A stretch of 18,434 bases of DNA from positions 1 to 18,434 of the forward strand of contig DYAA01000153.1 of NCBI GenBank assembly GCA_019419405.1, in the 5' to 3' direction. The translations under genes were made by a program, and so were the position numbers. The notes under the pieces are model-generated. The model had not been told where the DNA came from. It made no database searches and worked only from the letters and a program-made list of their open reading frames with translations. Source of the stretch: Collinsella sp. (GTDB taxonomy: Bacteria; Actinomycetota; Coriobacteriia; Coriobacteriales; Coriobacteriaceae). Shown here one piece after another: positions 1 through 7,213 of this stretch; the stretch's first letter is position 1, and every line of letters begins with the position of its first letter.

Positions 1-85
1 GTCTCTCACAAAAGTAACTAGGGGCTAGCGAGACCTGTCCGAATTGACCTCATTGGCGGTGTCGGTTTCGAGCGCCGTGCGGCGG
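1..85. repeat. Left arm of an 85-bp inverted repeat
   Basis: Bases 1-85 are the reverse complement of bases 263-347, with a single mismatch at 37/311. Read on the minus strand, this arm spells the last codons of the same surface-protein tail that the right arm encodes on the plus strand. The mismatch falls on a third codon position and is synonymous (GAC here, GAT in the right arm). The repeat begins exactly at the first base of the window, so the window or contig edge lies in or at the end of the repeat. This can be a real inverted duplication or an assembly fold-back. Confidence 0.93.
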
Positions 86-86
86 C

Positions 87-323
87 TCCGGCGGAAGCAG
101 CTCCGGTGGCGGCAGTGGCTCTGGCAGCGGCAAGGATCACGGCAATAACAAGCGCTCCGGAAAAGCGGGCGCGCTTGCGGGCACGGGCGATGTCAACGCT
201 CCCCTTACGGCAGCCGCTGCAGCACTCGCCGCAGCCGGCGCCGGCCTCGTCGCCTACAGCGCCCGCCGCACGGCGCTCGAAACCGACACCGCCAATGAGG
301 TCAATTCGGATAGGTCTCGCTAG
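87..323 (+). CDS. C-terminal tail of a sortase-anchored cell-surface protein (5' end missing)
   Basis: The open frame ending at TAG 321-323 encodes a Gly/Ser-rich linker (about 87-135), a short charged stretch, a sorting-signal-like LAGTGD (174-191), an Ala/Leu-rich hydrophobic segment and a tail beginning with two arginines. This order is the standard C-terminal cell-wall sorting signal recognised by a sortase in Gram-positive bacteria, with LAxTG in place of LPxTG. The frame stays open back to base 48, but bases 1-85 are an inverted copy of the gene's own end, so that extension is unlikely to be the real protein. The functional N-terminal domains are therefore absent and the ligand or role is unknown. 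The charged tail after the hydrophobic segment is longer than usual and runs to about 20 residues. Confidence 0.7.
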   Translation, partial: SGGSSSGGGSGSGSGKDHGNNKRSGKAGALAGTGDVNAPLTAAAAALAAAGAGLVAYSARRTALETDTANEVNSDRSR

Positions 324-347
324 CCCCTAGTTACTTTTGTGAGAGAC
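263..347. repeat. Right arm of an 85-bp inverted repeat
   Basis: This is the partner of bases 1-85. It covers the last 19-20 codons of the surface-protein tail, the stop at 321-323 and 24 bases beyond it. The 177 bases between the arms hold the linker, the sorting motif and the membrane segment. Confidence 0.93.
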
Positions 348-370
348 GCCGGCTCGGCTCATCGAACATC

Positions 371-405
371 AAAAAGGGCTGGTTCTGGATACCCAGAGCC
401 GGCCC
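371..405 (-). terminator. Rho-independent terminator of the XRE/membrane-protein operon
   Basis: Read on the minus strand, a 13-bp stem (GGGCCGGCTCTGG paired with CCAGAACCAGCCC, two G-U pairs) closes a four-base loop and is followed directly by five T (371-375). It lies 9 bases after the stop of the minus-strand gene at 414. On the plus strand there is no T run after the stem, so it probably serves the minus strand only. Confidence 0.88.
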
Positions 406-413
406 ATTACGCA

Positions 414-998
414 TTAGATATCGTCAGTGGAGTCGAGTTCTGCCTCGAGCTTGGCACGGCGTCTTTTCGCCGTGAAAAACGTTGCGCACAGGGCAGCAAA
501 CGTGGCCGCGAAAATCGTTGCACCGCAGAACACGCCCGTGGCCAGGTTCGCCAACCAAAAGACGCTTTCGAGCGGTACGATCTGCGCCTCAGCGATACAG
601 CACATTGCGGCAACAACAAGCGCGAACGCGGCGCCGCTAAGACCGCTGACAAGCAGGAAATATCCAACAGGAAGATGCTCGGTTTGCCCAAAACGATTGG
701 TATCGACATAGCCCTTCCGCGTTTGCAGCCCTGCGCAAATCAACATCACGAGGACGAGCCACAAATACATGGCCGCCTCGAACGGCGTTGCAAAGCCATG
801 CAGCATTTCACTGGCGTCGCTGTGAACCCACGCAACCTGTCGAGCTATAAACTGGTAGAAAAAGATCATCAACATGCCAAACGAAAGCAGCACGAAACCA
901 ATCTTGTAGATCTTCGCGCTCTCAGCCTCCAGGCGCTCGTCCTTTGGGCCGGCATATTCACGCCACTTTTGCACAAGTTTTAAGTCTTCAAATTTCAT
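414..998 (-). CDS. Four-helix membrane protein of the DUF6773-like type, partner of an XRE regulator
   Basis: The 194-residue product has a charged N-terminal 30 residues and four predicted membrane helices at about 31-53, 73-92, 110-134 and 146-175, ending in a lysine/arginine-rich then acidic cytoplasmic tail. The order XRE regulator followed by a small multi-pass protein is common in Firmicutes and Actinobacteria, and the sequence style fits the DUF6773 group; that name is from memory and not verified. The start is set by AGGAG at 1005-1009, which overlaps the stop codon of the regulator upstream, so translation is probably coupled. Biochemical function is unknown. A strong terminator follows at once. 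Confidence 0.85.
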   Translation of the reverse strand: MKFEDLKLVQKWREYAGPKDERLEAESAKIYKIGFVLLSFGMLMIFFYQFIARQVAWVHSDASEMLHGFATPFEAAMYLWLVLVMLICAGLQTRKGYVDTNRFGQTEHLPVGYFLLVSGLSGAAFALVVAAMCCIAEAQIVPLESVFWLANLATGVFCGATIFAATFAALCATFFTAKRRRAKLEAELDSTDDI

Positions 999-1007
999 AG
1001 TGAACTC

Positions 1008-1238
1008 CTAAAGAGCGTTAGGGTCGGCGTCGATTTCGTCTTCCCAAAACAAATCGTTCAACGTAACGCGCAGCGCTTTACAGATTGCCACGCACAAGTT
1101 GAGCGTGGGATTGTAGCCGCCCGCCTCAATCAGGCCGATGGTCTGGCGCGTAACGCCCACGGCTTGGGCCAAGTCGGCTTGCGAAAGGCCAACCGCCGCG
1201 CGCGCCGCCTTCATGCGAAGGTTTTTCTTACCTGGCAT
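1008..1238 (-). CDS. Small XRE-family helix-turn-helix regulator
   Basis: This 76-residue protein is almost entirely one Cro/CI-type DNA-binding domain, with the helix-turn-helix around residues 18-38 (AVGLSQADLAQAVGVTRQTI) and the family-typical GGYNPTLNL after it, then an acidic tail. The start at 1238 was chosen over an upstream in-frame ATG at 1298 because it has GAAAGGAAC at the right distance and begins with the usual MPGKKNLR-like N-terminus; the longer start would lie inside the promoter. It is the first gene of a two-gene operon with the membrane protein at 414-998. The dyad across its own promoter suggests autoregulation. The inducing signal cannot be told from sequence. Confidence 0.93.
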   Translation of the reverse strand: MPGKKNLRMKAARAAVGLSQADLAQAVGVTRQTIGLIEAGGYNPTLNLCVAICKALRVTLNDLFWEDEIDADPNAL

Positions 1239-1279
1239 AAAGTTCCTTTCGTGGTAATGGACAAATATCCGTTGCAACA

Positions 1280-1327
1280 TGACAGAAATATATTGCATCC
1301 ATCAGGCAATGTCAACTATATCTGTCA
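1280..1327. promoter_or_regulatory. Operator-like dyad flanking the XRE promoter
   Basis: TGACAG at 1280-1285 and CTGTCA at 1322-1327 form an inverted pair, with ATAT-containing sequence inside each half. A second short pair, ATTGC (1292-1296) and GCAAT (1306-1310), lies within. The outer halves sit just outside the -10 and -35 boxes, the expected place for an autoregulatory XRE repressor site. Confidence 0.5.
1287..1315 (-). promoter_or_regulatory. Promoter of the XRE operon
   Basis: On the minus strand TTGACA (1310-1315) is followed after exactly 17 bases by TATATT (1287-1292). This is close to a sigma-70 consensus and lies about 50 bases upstream of the regulator start. Confidence 0.8.
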
Positions 1328-1338
1328 TTATGGAAACC

Positions 1339-1363
1339 ATGTCCGACATCGCCATGCGGACAT
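1339..1363. repeat. Dyad 1 upstream of the topoisomerase operon
   Basis: ATGTCCG (1339-1345) and CGGACAT (1357-1363) form a perfect 7-bp inverted repeat with an 11-base spacer. It is the first of three dyads in the 1331-1557 gap; no gene is supported in that gap. Confidence 0.6.
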
Positions 1364-1388
1364 AGCAATTTCGATCCGCTATTCAAAC

Positions 1389-1425
1389 TTACTCGGACAG
1401 AACCGACTCGGTTTTGTCCGAGTAA
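1389..1425. repeat. Dyad 2, long hairpin upstream of the topoisomerase operon
   Basis: TTACTCGGACA (1389-1399) pairs perfectly with TGTCCGAGTAA (1415-1425), and the stem continues through one G-U pair into AACCG/CGGTT around a three-base loop, giving about 17 pairs. No T run follows on either strand, so it does not look like an intrinsic terminator. It may be an operator or an RNA structure. Confidence 0.75.
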
Positions 1426-1432
1426 ACGAATC

Positions 1433-1463
1433 TCCATCGAACTCCGAACGATTGTTCGATGGA
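1433..1463. repeat. Dyad 3 just upstream of the topoisomerase promoter
   Basis: TCCATCGAAC (1433-1442) and GTTCGATGGA (1454-1463) are a perfect 10-bp inverted repeat with an 11-base spacer. It ends 12 bases before the proposed -35 box, as expected for an activator or repressor site. Confidence 0.7.
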
Positions 1464-1474
1464 TTTCGTGTTGG

Positions 1475-1503
1475 TTGGAATCGTCTGTGGGCTGGGCTAT
1501 GCT
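1475..1503 (+). promoter_or_regulatory. Probable promoter of the topoisomerase pair
   Basis: TTGGAA (1475-1480), a 17-base spacer and TATGCT (1498-1503) lie 55 bases before the first ATG. The boxes match consensus moderately. Confidence 0.5.
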
Positions 1504-1557
1504 ACCTTGACTATCTATATGACTTAAACGCAGCAAGGGAGCACCGAGAGAGCGAGT

Positions 1558-3555
1558 ATGGCAAAAAACACCGCAAACTATGGTAACGACAGTATCCGCC
1601 AGCTCAAGGACGAGGAGCGCGTACGCCTGCGCCCTGCCGTCATCTTTGGCTCGGACGGGCTCGACGGCTGCGCGCATGCCGCCTTCGAGATCCTGTCCAA
1701 CGCCGTTGACGAGGCGCGCCAGGGCTACGGCAAGCTCATCACCCTTACCGCCTTTCGCGATGGCTCTATCCAGGTAGAGGACAATGGCCGTGGCTGCCCG
1801 CTCGACTGGAACCCTTCCGAGAAGCGCTTTAACTGGGAGCTCGTCTTTTGCGAGCTCTACGCCGGCGGCAAGTATAACAACAACCAGGGCGGCGACTACG
1901 ACTTCTCGCTCGGCACCAACGGCCTGGGCTCCTGCGCGACTCAGTACGCTTCCGAATACATGGACGTCACGGTTTGGCGTGACGGCAACAAGTACTCCCT
2001 GCACTTTAAGAAGGGCAAGGTCGTCGGCGCCAAGAAGAAGGCACTCGAGATTGAGCCCAGCGACGAGAACCGTACCGGCACCACCATCAAGTGGCGCCCT
2101 GACCTTGAGGTCTTTACCTCCATCAGCATTCCCCACGACTGGTATCGCGAGACCATGCGCCGCCAGGCCGTGGTCAACGCCAACGTGACCTTCCGCCTGC
2201 GCATCGAGGGCGACGATGGCGAGTTTTCCGAAGAGGATTTTTGCTACCCCAAGGGCATCGAGGACTACGTACTCGAGAAGGTGGGCGCCGATTACCTCAC
2301 CGAGCCCTTCTTTATCGAGGCCGACCGACGCGGTCGCGATCGCGAGGACCTGCCCGACTACAACGTAAAAATCACCGCGTGCATGTGCTTCTCGCGCACC
2401 TTCATGATGCAGGAGTACTACCACAACTCATCGTGGCTCGAGAACGGCGGCTCACCCGAGAAGGCGGCCCGTAGCGCTCTGACCAGCGCCATCGATGCCT
2501 ACATTAAGCAACAGGGCAAATACAACAAAAACGAGAGCAGCATCAAATGGCAGGACGTCCAGGACTGCCTGGTACTGGTGACCAACTGCTTCTCCACCCA
2601 GACGTCCTACGAAAACCAGACTAAGAAAGCCATCAATAACCGCTTTATCCAGCAGGCCATGACGGCATTCTTTAAGGAGCGCCTCTCGACCTACTTGATC
2701 GAGAACAAAGACGCCGCCAACAAGATTCTGGAGCAGGTGCTCATCAACAAGCGCTCGCGCGAGAATGCCGAGAAGACGCGCCAGAGTATCAAGACCAACC
2801 TGCAGCAGAAGACCGACATGGCCAACCGCGTGCAAAAGTTCATCGATTGCCGCTCCAAAGACAAGAGCCGCCGCGAGATCTACATCGTAGAGGGCGACTC
2901 GGCAGCAGGCGCCATTCGCACCTCGCGCGATGCCGAGTTCCAGGGTGTTATGCCCGTCCGCGGCAAGATCCTCAACTGCCTGAAGGAGGACTATCCGCGC
3001 ATCTTTAAGTCCGACATCATCATGGACCTTATGCGCGTGCTGGGCTGCGGCGTGGAGATCAAGGACAAGCGCATCAAGAACCTTGGTGCCTTTGACCTGG
3101 ACAACCTCAACTGGAACAAGGTCATCATCTGTACGGACGCCGACGTCGACGGCTACCACATCCGCACGCTCGTGCTCACCATGCTCTACCGCCTGGTGCC
3201 CACACTTATCGACGAGGGCTACGTGTATATCGCCGAGTCGCCGCTCTACGAGATCAACTGCAAAGAGAAGACCTACTTTGCCTACACCGAGCTCGAGAAG
3301 AACGGCATCCTCAAGGAGATCGGCGACCAGAAGTGCTCCATCAACCGCTCCAAGGGTCTTGGTGAGAACGATCCGGACATGATGTGGCTCACCACCATGA
3401 ACCCCGAGACGCGCCGTCTGATCAAGGTGGAGCCCGAGGACGTCACCAAGATGGAAACCATGTTCAACCTGTTGCTGGGCAACGACGAGGCGGGCCGCAA
3501 GCGCCATATCTCCGCGCACGGCAAGGAATACCTGGACCAGCTGGACCTGCAATAG
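1558..3555 (+). CDS. Type IIA topoisomerase ATPase/TOPRIM subunit (GyrB/ParE family, divergent paralogue)
   Basis: The 665-residue protein is the ATP-driven subunit that, with the next gene's product, passes one DNA duplex through another. The GHKL ATPase part shows EILSNAVDEA (44-53, with Asn48), DNGRGCP (75-81) and the glycine loop LGTNGLGS (118-125). The TOPRIM part shows EGDSAAG (from Glu445) and the metal-binding DADVD (Asp527, Asp529, Asp531), followed by KGLGEND (from 599). Length fits ParE/GyrB without large inserts. Long lysine-rich stretches and many diverged positions set it apart from housekeeping GyrB, so it is probably the second type IIA enzyme of this lineage, used like topoisomerase IV. 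I leave the symbol empty because gyrB and parE cannot be separated by eye. Confidence 0.95.
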   Translation: MAKNTANYGNDSIRQLKDEERVRLRPAVIFGSDGLDGCAHAAFEILSNAVDEARQGYGKLITLTAFRDGSIQVEDNGRGCPLDWNPSEKRFNWELVFCELYAGGKYNNNQGGDYDFSLGTNGLGSCATQYASEYMDVTVWRDGNKYSLHFKKGKVVGAKKKALEIEPSDENRTGTTIKWRPDLEVFTSISIPHDWYRETMRRQAVVNANVTFRLRIEGDDGEFSEEDFCYPKGIEDYVLEKVGADYLTEPFFIEADRRGRDREDLPDYNVKITACMCFSRTFMMQEYYHNSSWLENGGSPEKAARSALTSAIDAYIKQQGKYNKNESSIKWQDVQDCLVLVTNCFSTQTSYENQTKKAINNRFIQQAMTAFFKERLSTYLIENKDAANKILEQVLINKRSRENAEKTRQSIKTNLQQKTDMANRVQKFIDCRSKDKSRREIYIVEGDSAAGAIRTSRDAEFQGVMPVRGKILNCLKEDYPRIFKSDIIMDLMRVLGCGVEIKDKRIKNLGAFDLDNLNWNKVIICTDADVDGYHIRTLVLTMLYRLVPTLIDEGYVYIAESPLYEINCKEKTYFAYTELEKNGILKEIGDQKCSINRSKGLGENDPDMMWLTTMNPETRRLIKVEPEDVTKMETMFNLLLGNDEAGRKRHISAHGKEYLDQLDLQ

Positions 3556-3600
3556 CAGCAAATCGATAACGACGGCCCATAAGAAGTTCAAGAGGAAATC

Positions 3601-5841
3601 GTGGCAAAGAAGAAGACGAAGAACCAGCCAAAGAAAAAGCAGGTCAACGCCGAGAACGTCATCGGCCTGCACTCCGAGGTCACCGACCAGCCGATTACGC
3701 AGACGCTCGAGGTCAACTACATGCCCTACGCCATGAGCGTCAACGTCTCGCGTGCATTCCCCGAGATCGACGGCTTTAAGCCCTCGCACCGCAAGCTGCT
3801 CTACACTATGTACAAGATGGGCCTGCTCAAGGGCGAGCGCCAAAAGAGCGCCAACATCGTGGGCCAGACCATGAAGCTCAACCCACACGGCGACGCCGCC
3901 ATCTACGAGACGATGGTGCGCCTGGCCACGGGCAACGAGGCGCTGCTTGCTCCTTTCGTGGAGTCGAAGGGCAACTTTGGCAAGTACTATTCGGGCGACC
4001 TGAGCTACGCCGCCTCGCGTTACACCGAGGCCAAGCTCTCCCCCATCAGCGCCGAGATCTTCAAGGACATCGACAAGGACCCGGTCGACTTCGTCGACAG
4101 CTACGACGGTGCCATGAAGGAGCCGCGTCTGCTGCCTACCACGTTCCCCAACATCCTCGTCTCGGCCAACAAGGGCATCGGCGTCGCTATGGCGTCCGAT
4201 ATCTGCGGCTTCAACCTCAACGAGGTCTGCACCGCCACGATGCACTACCTCAAGGATCCCGACTGCGACCTGCTCGAGTACATGCCCATGCCCGATTTCT
4301 CGACCGGCGGCGAGATTATCTACCGCCGCGAGGAAATGGAAAAAATCGTCGAGACCGGCCTTGGCAGCTTCCAGATTCGCTCCCGCTGGCGTTGGATTCC
4401 CGAAGAGCGCATCATCGAGGTCTACGAGATCCCTTACACCACCAAGACCGATGTCATCATCGAGCGCATCGTCAAACTCTCCAAGGAGGGCAAGGTCAAG
4501 GAGATCGCAGACATCCGCGATGAAACCGACCTTTCGGGTCTGCGTATCGCCATCGACCTTAAGCGCGGTGTCGACCCCGACAAGCTCATGGCCAAGCTCT
4601 ATCGCTCGACCACGCTGCAGGATTCGTTCTCGTGCAACTTCAACGTACTGGTCGACGGCTATCCCCGTGTTATGGGCGTGCGCCAGATTCTGCACGAGTG
4701 GGTCAAGTGGCGTATTGAGTCCACACGTCGCCGCATTAACTTTGACCTGGGCAAAAAGTCCGAGCGTCTGCACCTGCTGCACGGCCTTGAGGCAATTCTG
4801 CTCGACATCGACAAGGCCATCGCCATCATCCGCGGCACTAAGCTCGAGGCAGAGGTTGTACCCAACCTTATGAAGGGTTTCGACATCGACGAGACCCAGG
4901 CCGAGTTTGTCGCCGAGCTCAAGCTCCGCAACATCAACGAGGAATACATCCTCAACCGCACCAAGGACATTGCCAAGCTCGAGGGCGAGATCGCCGAGCT
5001 CGAGGAGATCCTCTCCAGCGAAGAGAACATCAAGAAGGTCATCAGCGACGAGCTGGCCGCGGTTAACAAGAAGTACGTGATGCCGCGCCGCACGGGCAGG
5101 ATTGAACCCCATGAGGTCGTCGAGGTAAGCTTGGAGCCCGAGGTCGAGGAGTACCCGGTTACGATCATGCTCTCGCGCGATGGCTACCTCAAGAAGATGA
5201 CCGACCGCGTGCTTAAGAAGGCCGCCACGCTCAAGTACAAGGACGGCGACAAACCCTTTATCGAGCTCCCGTCCTCCAACACCCACGAGCTGCTGGTCTT
5301 TACCAACAAGAGCCAGGTGTACAAGTGCAAGGTTGCGGCGTTTGAGGACACCAAGTCGGCCCAGCTGGGCTCGTACCTGCCGACCGATCTTGAGATGGAA
5401 CCCGACGAGAGCGTGATTTGGGTCATCGACCCCGAGGATTACAAGGCCGACGCTCTGTTTGTCTTTGAGAACGGCCGCGTGGTGCGCGTCGCGCTTGCCG
5501 GATACGTCACCAAGACCAACCGCAAGCGCCTGAAGAACGCCATCTACGGCGGCAGCAAGCTGCTGTATGCGCAGGTGCTCAAGGAGGACCGCGACCTCGC
5601 GCTGGTCTCGAGCGACTACCGCCTGATGAACTTTAACACGTCGCTGCTCAAGACCAAGACGACCACCAACACGCAGGGCGTTCAGGCTTTTACGGCCAAG
5701 AAGGGCCGCTCGGTCACCACTGTCGGCACGACCGAGGAGATTCTTGGCGCCGGCGTCTCAGCCGAGAAGTTCACCGCGCAGAGCCTTCCCTCTGCCGGTG
5801 CCCTCATGAAAGAAAACGACATGCCGAGTTTGTTTGACTAG
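3601..5841 (+). CDS. Type IIA topoisomerase breakage-reunion subunit (GyrA/ParC family, divergent paralogue)
   Basis: The 746-residue subunit cuts and rejoins DNA. It starts at GTG 3601 after GAGGAAAT, 45 bases behind its ATPase partner. The lysine-rich N-terminus leads into the winged-helix core with FKPSHRKLLYTM (59-70), the quinolone-site segment NPHGDAAIYE (94-103) and the catalytic tyrosine Tyr141 in AASRYTEAKLS. A helical tower and a long charged coiled coil (about 425-500) follow, then a beta-pinwheel-like C-terminus. No GyrA box (QRRGGRG-like) is visible, which argues against DNA-wrapping gyrase activity and for a decatenase. Ala99 occupies the place of E. coli GyrA Ser83, and Glu103 that of Asp87. 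Confidence 0.95.
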   Translation: MAKKKTKNQPKKKQVNAENVIGLHSEVTDQPITQTLEVNYMPYAMSVNVSRAFPEIDGFKPSHRKLLYTMYKMGLLKGERQKSANIVGQTMKLNPHGDAAIYETMVRLATGNEALLAPFVESKGNFGKYYSGDLSYAASRYTEAKLSPISAEIFKDIDKDPVDFVDSYDGAMKEPRLLPTTFPNILVSANKGIGVAMASDICGFNLNEVCTATMHYLKDPDCDLLEYMPMPDFSTGGEIIYRREEMEKIVETGLGSFQIRSRWRWIPEERIIEVYEIPYTTKTDVIIERIVKLSKEGKVKEIADIRDETDLSGLRIAIDLKRGVDPDKLMAKLYRSTTLQDSFSCNFNVLVDGYPRVMGVRQILHEWVKWRIESTRRRINFDLGKKSERLHLLHGLEAILLDIDKAIAIIRGTKLEAEVVPNLMKGFDIDETQAEFVAELKLRNINEEYILNRTKDIAKLEGEIAELEEILSSEENIKKVISDELAAVNKKYVMPRRTGRIEPHEVVEVSLEPEVEEYPVTIMLSRDGYLKKMTDRVLKKAATLKYKDGDKPFIELPSSNTHELLVFTNKSQVYKCKVAAFEDTKSAQLGSYLPTDLEMEPDESVIWVIDPEDYKADALFVFENGRVVRVALAGYVTKTNRKRLKNAIYGGSKLLYAQVLKEDRDLALVSSDYRLMNFNTSLLKTKTTTNTQGVQAFTAKKGRSVTTVGTTEEILGAGVSAEKFTAQSLPSAGALMKENDMPSLFD

Positions 5842-5878
5842 GTACCACGGCAACGAGATCGTTAGATACTTCGCAAAG

Positions 5879-5928
5879 CGACGAGGCCCGGAACGCAACG
5901 GCATTGCGCCCGGGACTCGTCGTTTTTC
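5879..5928 (+). terminator. Rho-independent terminator after the topoisomerase pair
   Basis: A long interrupted stem runs CGACGAG (5879-5885) with CTCGTCG (5916-5922), then CCCGG/CCGGG and CGCAA/TTGCG, around a small loop, followed by TTTTT at 5923-5927. It ends the operon 38-87 bases after the stop codon. Confidence 0.9.
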
Positions 5929-6023
5929 TTCTCAACTATTTTTTAACGCAGATAAATTGATTTCTGCTTATTTTTCTGCGTAAAAAATGTCAGCGTCACT
6001 ACTTCGATGCCCTTTGGTCAGTC

Positions 6024-6080
6024 GTTAGCAAAACTTGCAAAAGTTAGCAAAACTTGCAAAAATTAGCAAAACCTGCAAAG
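6024..6080 (+). repeat. Three tandem 19-bp repeats (iteron-like) before the ATPase gene
   Basis: The unit GTTAGCAAAACTTGCAAAA occurs at 6024-6042 and identically at 6043-6061; a third copy at 6062-6080 (ATTAGCAAAACCTGCAAAG) differs at three bases. Each unit contains the small dyad GCAA-aac-TTGC, imperfect in copy 3. The third copy runs into the ribosome-binding site AAAGGAG, so a bound protein could block both transcription and translation. The AT-rich stretch just upstream (about 5938-5986) also has an imperfect inverted repeat ending in ACGCAG/CTGCGT. Confidence 0.95.
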
Positions 6081-6088
6081 GAGCTACC

Positions 6089-7183
6089 ATGGAGTACAGC
6101 AAGAACCCCTTTACCCCAACATTTGGAAGCGTCCCTCCCTTTCTAGCGGGTCGCGAGCATATCCTGCGCGACATCAACCGTGGCTTTATCAACGGCCCAG
6201 GAGATCCCAACCTGTCGACCATTTTTACTGGCGCAAGGGGAACGGGCAAGACGGCACTTCTCTCGCTCCTTTCAGAAACGGCGCTTGAACACGACTGGAT
6301 CGCAGCAAATGTCTCCGCCATGCCAGGCATGCTCGAAGATATTATCGAGCGAACCAAAGAAGCCGCAGATAGCTACCTCTCACAGCCTCACGCGCGCATA
6401 AACGGTGTTCAAATTGGCCCAGTGGGCATCGATTGGACATACGCTCAAGAGGCTCAGGGCAACTGGCGCACGCGCATGAATGGCATCTTTAAGCAACTCG
6501 AAAAACATGACATCGGACTTCTCATCACCATCGATGAAGTCACCGTCGATCTCGAAGAAATGCTTCAATTTGCCTCTGTTTACCAGCACTTTGTACGCGA
6601 AGGTAAAAAAGTTGCCCTACTCATGGCAGGACTGCCCTACAAAGTATCGGCGTTGCTACGTAACGATTCCGTCTCGTTCCTCAGACGCTCCCAGTATCAT
6701 CAGCTGGGACGAATCACTGATGTTGAGATTGCAAATGCATTTCGTAAAACCATTGAAGCAGGAGGACGCTCAATCACGCCAGAAGCGCTCGAGGATGCCG
6801 TGAAGGCCATCGACGGATTTCCCTACATGATGCAGCTCGTCGGATATCGCACTTGGGATGTTTCGGAAAACTCGCCCCAAATCAGTACATCCGATGTCCA
6901 GCAGGGTTCTCTGCTTGCCCGTATGGAGCTGCGCGATCGTATTCTCGAAACGACCTATCAGGAGCTTTCCGATAAAGACATTGAGTTTTTGCTCGCGATG
7001 CTGCCCGATTCTGGCCCCAGCAGGGTCTCGGAGATAGCCAAACGCATGGGCGTCGCCAGCAACTACGCAAGCCAATACAAACGCCGCCTCCTCGAGGACG
7101 GCGTTATCGGGGAACGTGGACGTGGCCTCGTCGGCTTCGACATCCCCGCGTTCAGGGAATTCTTGAACGAGAAGGCGTTTTAG
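6089..7183 (+). CDS. AAA-type ATPase with C-terminal winged helix (archaeal/Orc1-Cdc6-like family)
   Basis: The start at 6089 has AAAGGAG 7 bases upstream; an in-frame TTG at 6035 would translate the repeats and was rejected. The 364-residue protein begins with the NPF...PPFLAGRE segment common to this family, then Walker A GARGTGKT (48-55), Walker B LLITIDE (144-150) and, after a helical lid, a winged-helix domain at about 295-364 (SEIAKRMGVASNYASQYKRR...LVGFDIPAFREFL). The architecture is that of the predicted archaeal-type ATPases annotated only as ATP-binding proteins. It is a single gene closed by a terminator upstream and a convergent gene downstream. Its DNA-binding tail and the repeats before it suggest that it binds its own control region. 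Role beyond that is unknown. Confidence 0.88.
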   Translation: MEYSKNPFTPTFGSVPPFLAGREHILRDINRGFINGPGDPNLSTIFTGARGTGKTALLSLLSETALEHDWIAANVSAMPGMLEDIIERTKEAADSYLSQPHARINGVQIGPVGIDWTYAQEAQGNWRTRMNGIFKQLEKHDIGLLITIDEVTVDLEEMLQFASVYQHFVREGKKVALLMAGLPYKVSALLRNDSVSFLRRSQYHQLGRITDVEIANAFRKTIEAGGRSITPEALEDAVKAIDGFPYMMQLVGYRTWDVSENSPQISTSDVQQGSLLARMELRDRILETTYQELSDKDIEFLLAMLPDSGPSRVSEIAKRMGVASNYASQYKRRLLEDGVIGERGRGLVGFDIPAFREFLNEKAF

Positions 7184-7213
7184 CACACCGGAATTGTCCG
7201 CGGGAGCATCGTT

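Noticed and set aside
339..983. A 214-codon plus-strand frame opposite the membrane protein gene
   Set aside because: The minus-strand product has four clear membrane helices, a coupled start and its own terminator; the plus-strand frame has no domain.
1312..2424. A 370-codon minus-strand frame over the start of the topoisomerase operon
   Set aside because: It is antisense to the GHKL ATPase domain, has no recognisable motif and shows the same bias effect.
2452..5286. A 944-codon open frame on the minus strand across the topoisomerase genes
   Set aside because: It is antisense to two well-supported genes and its protein is a low-complexity L/V/D/G-rich string with no domain. Strong codon bias in the sense strand removes stops from this frame.
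6024..6080. Possible small CRISPR-like array
   Set aside because: The three units are directly adjacent with no spacers and there are no cas genes.
6035..6088. TTG start extending the ATPase by 18 residues through the 19-bp repeats
   Set aside because: The added residues are only the translated repeats; ATG 6089 has an excellent ribosome-binding site and starts at the family's usual N-terminus.
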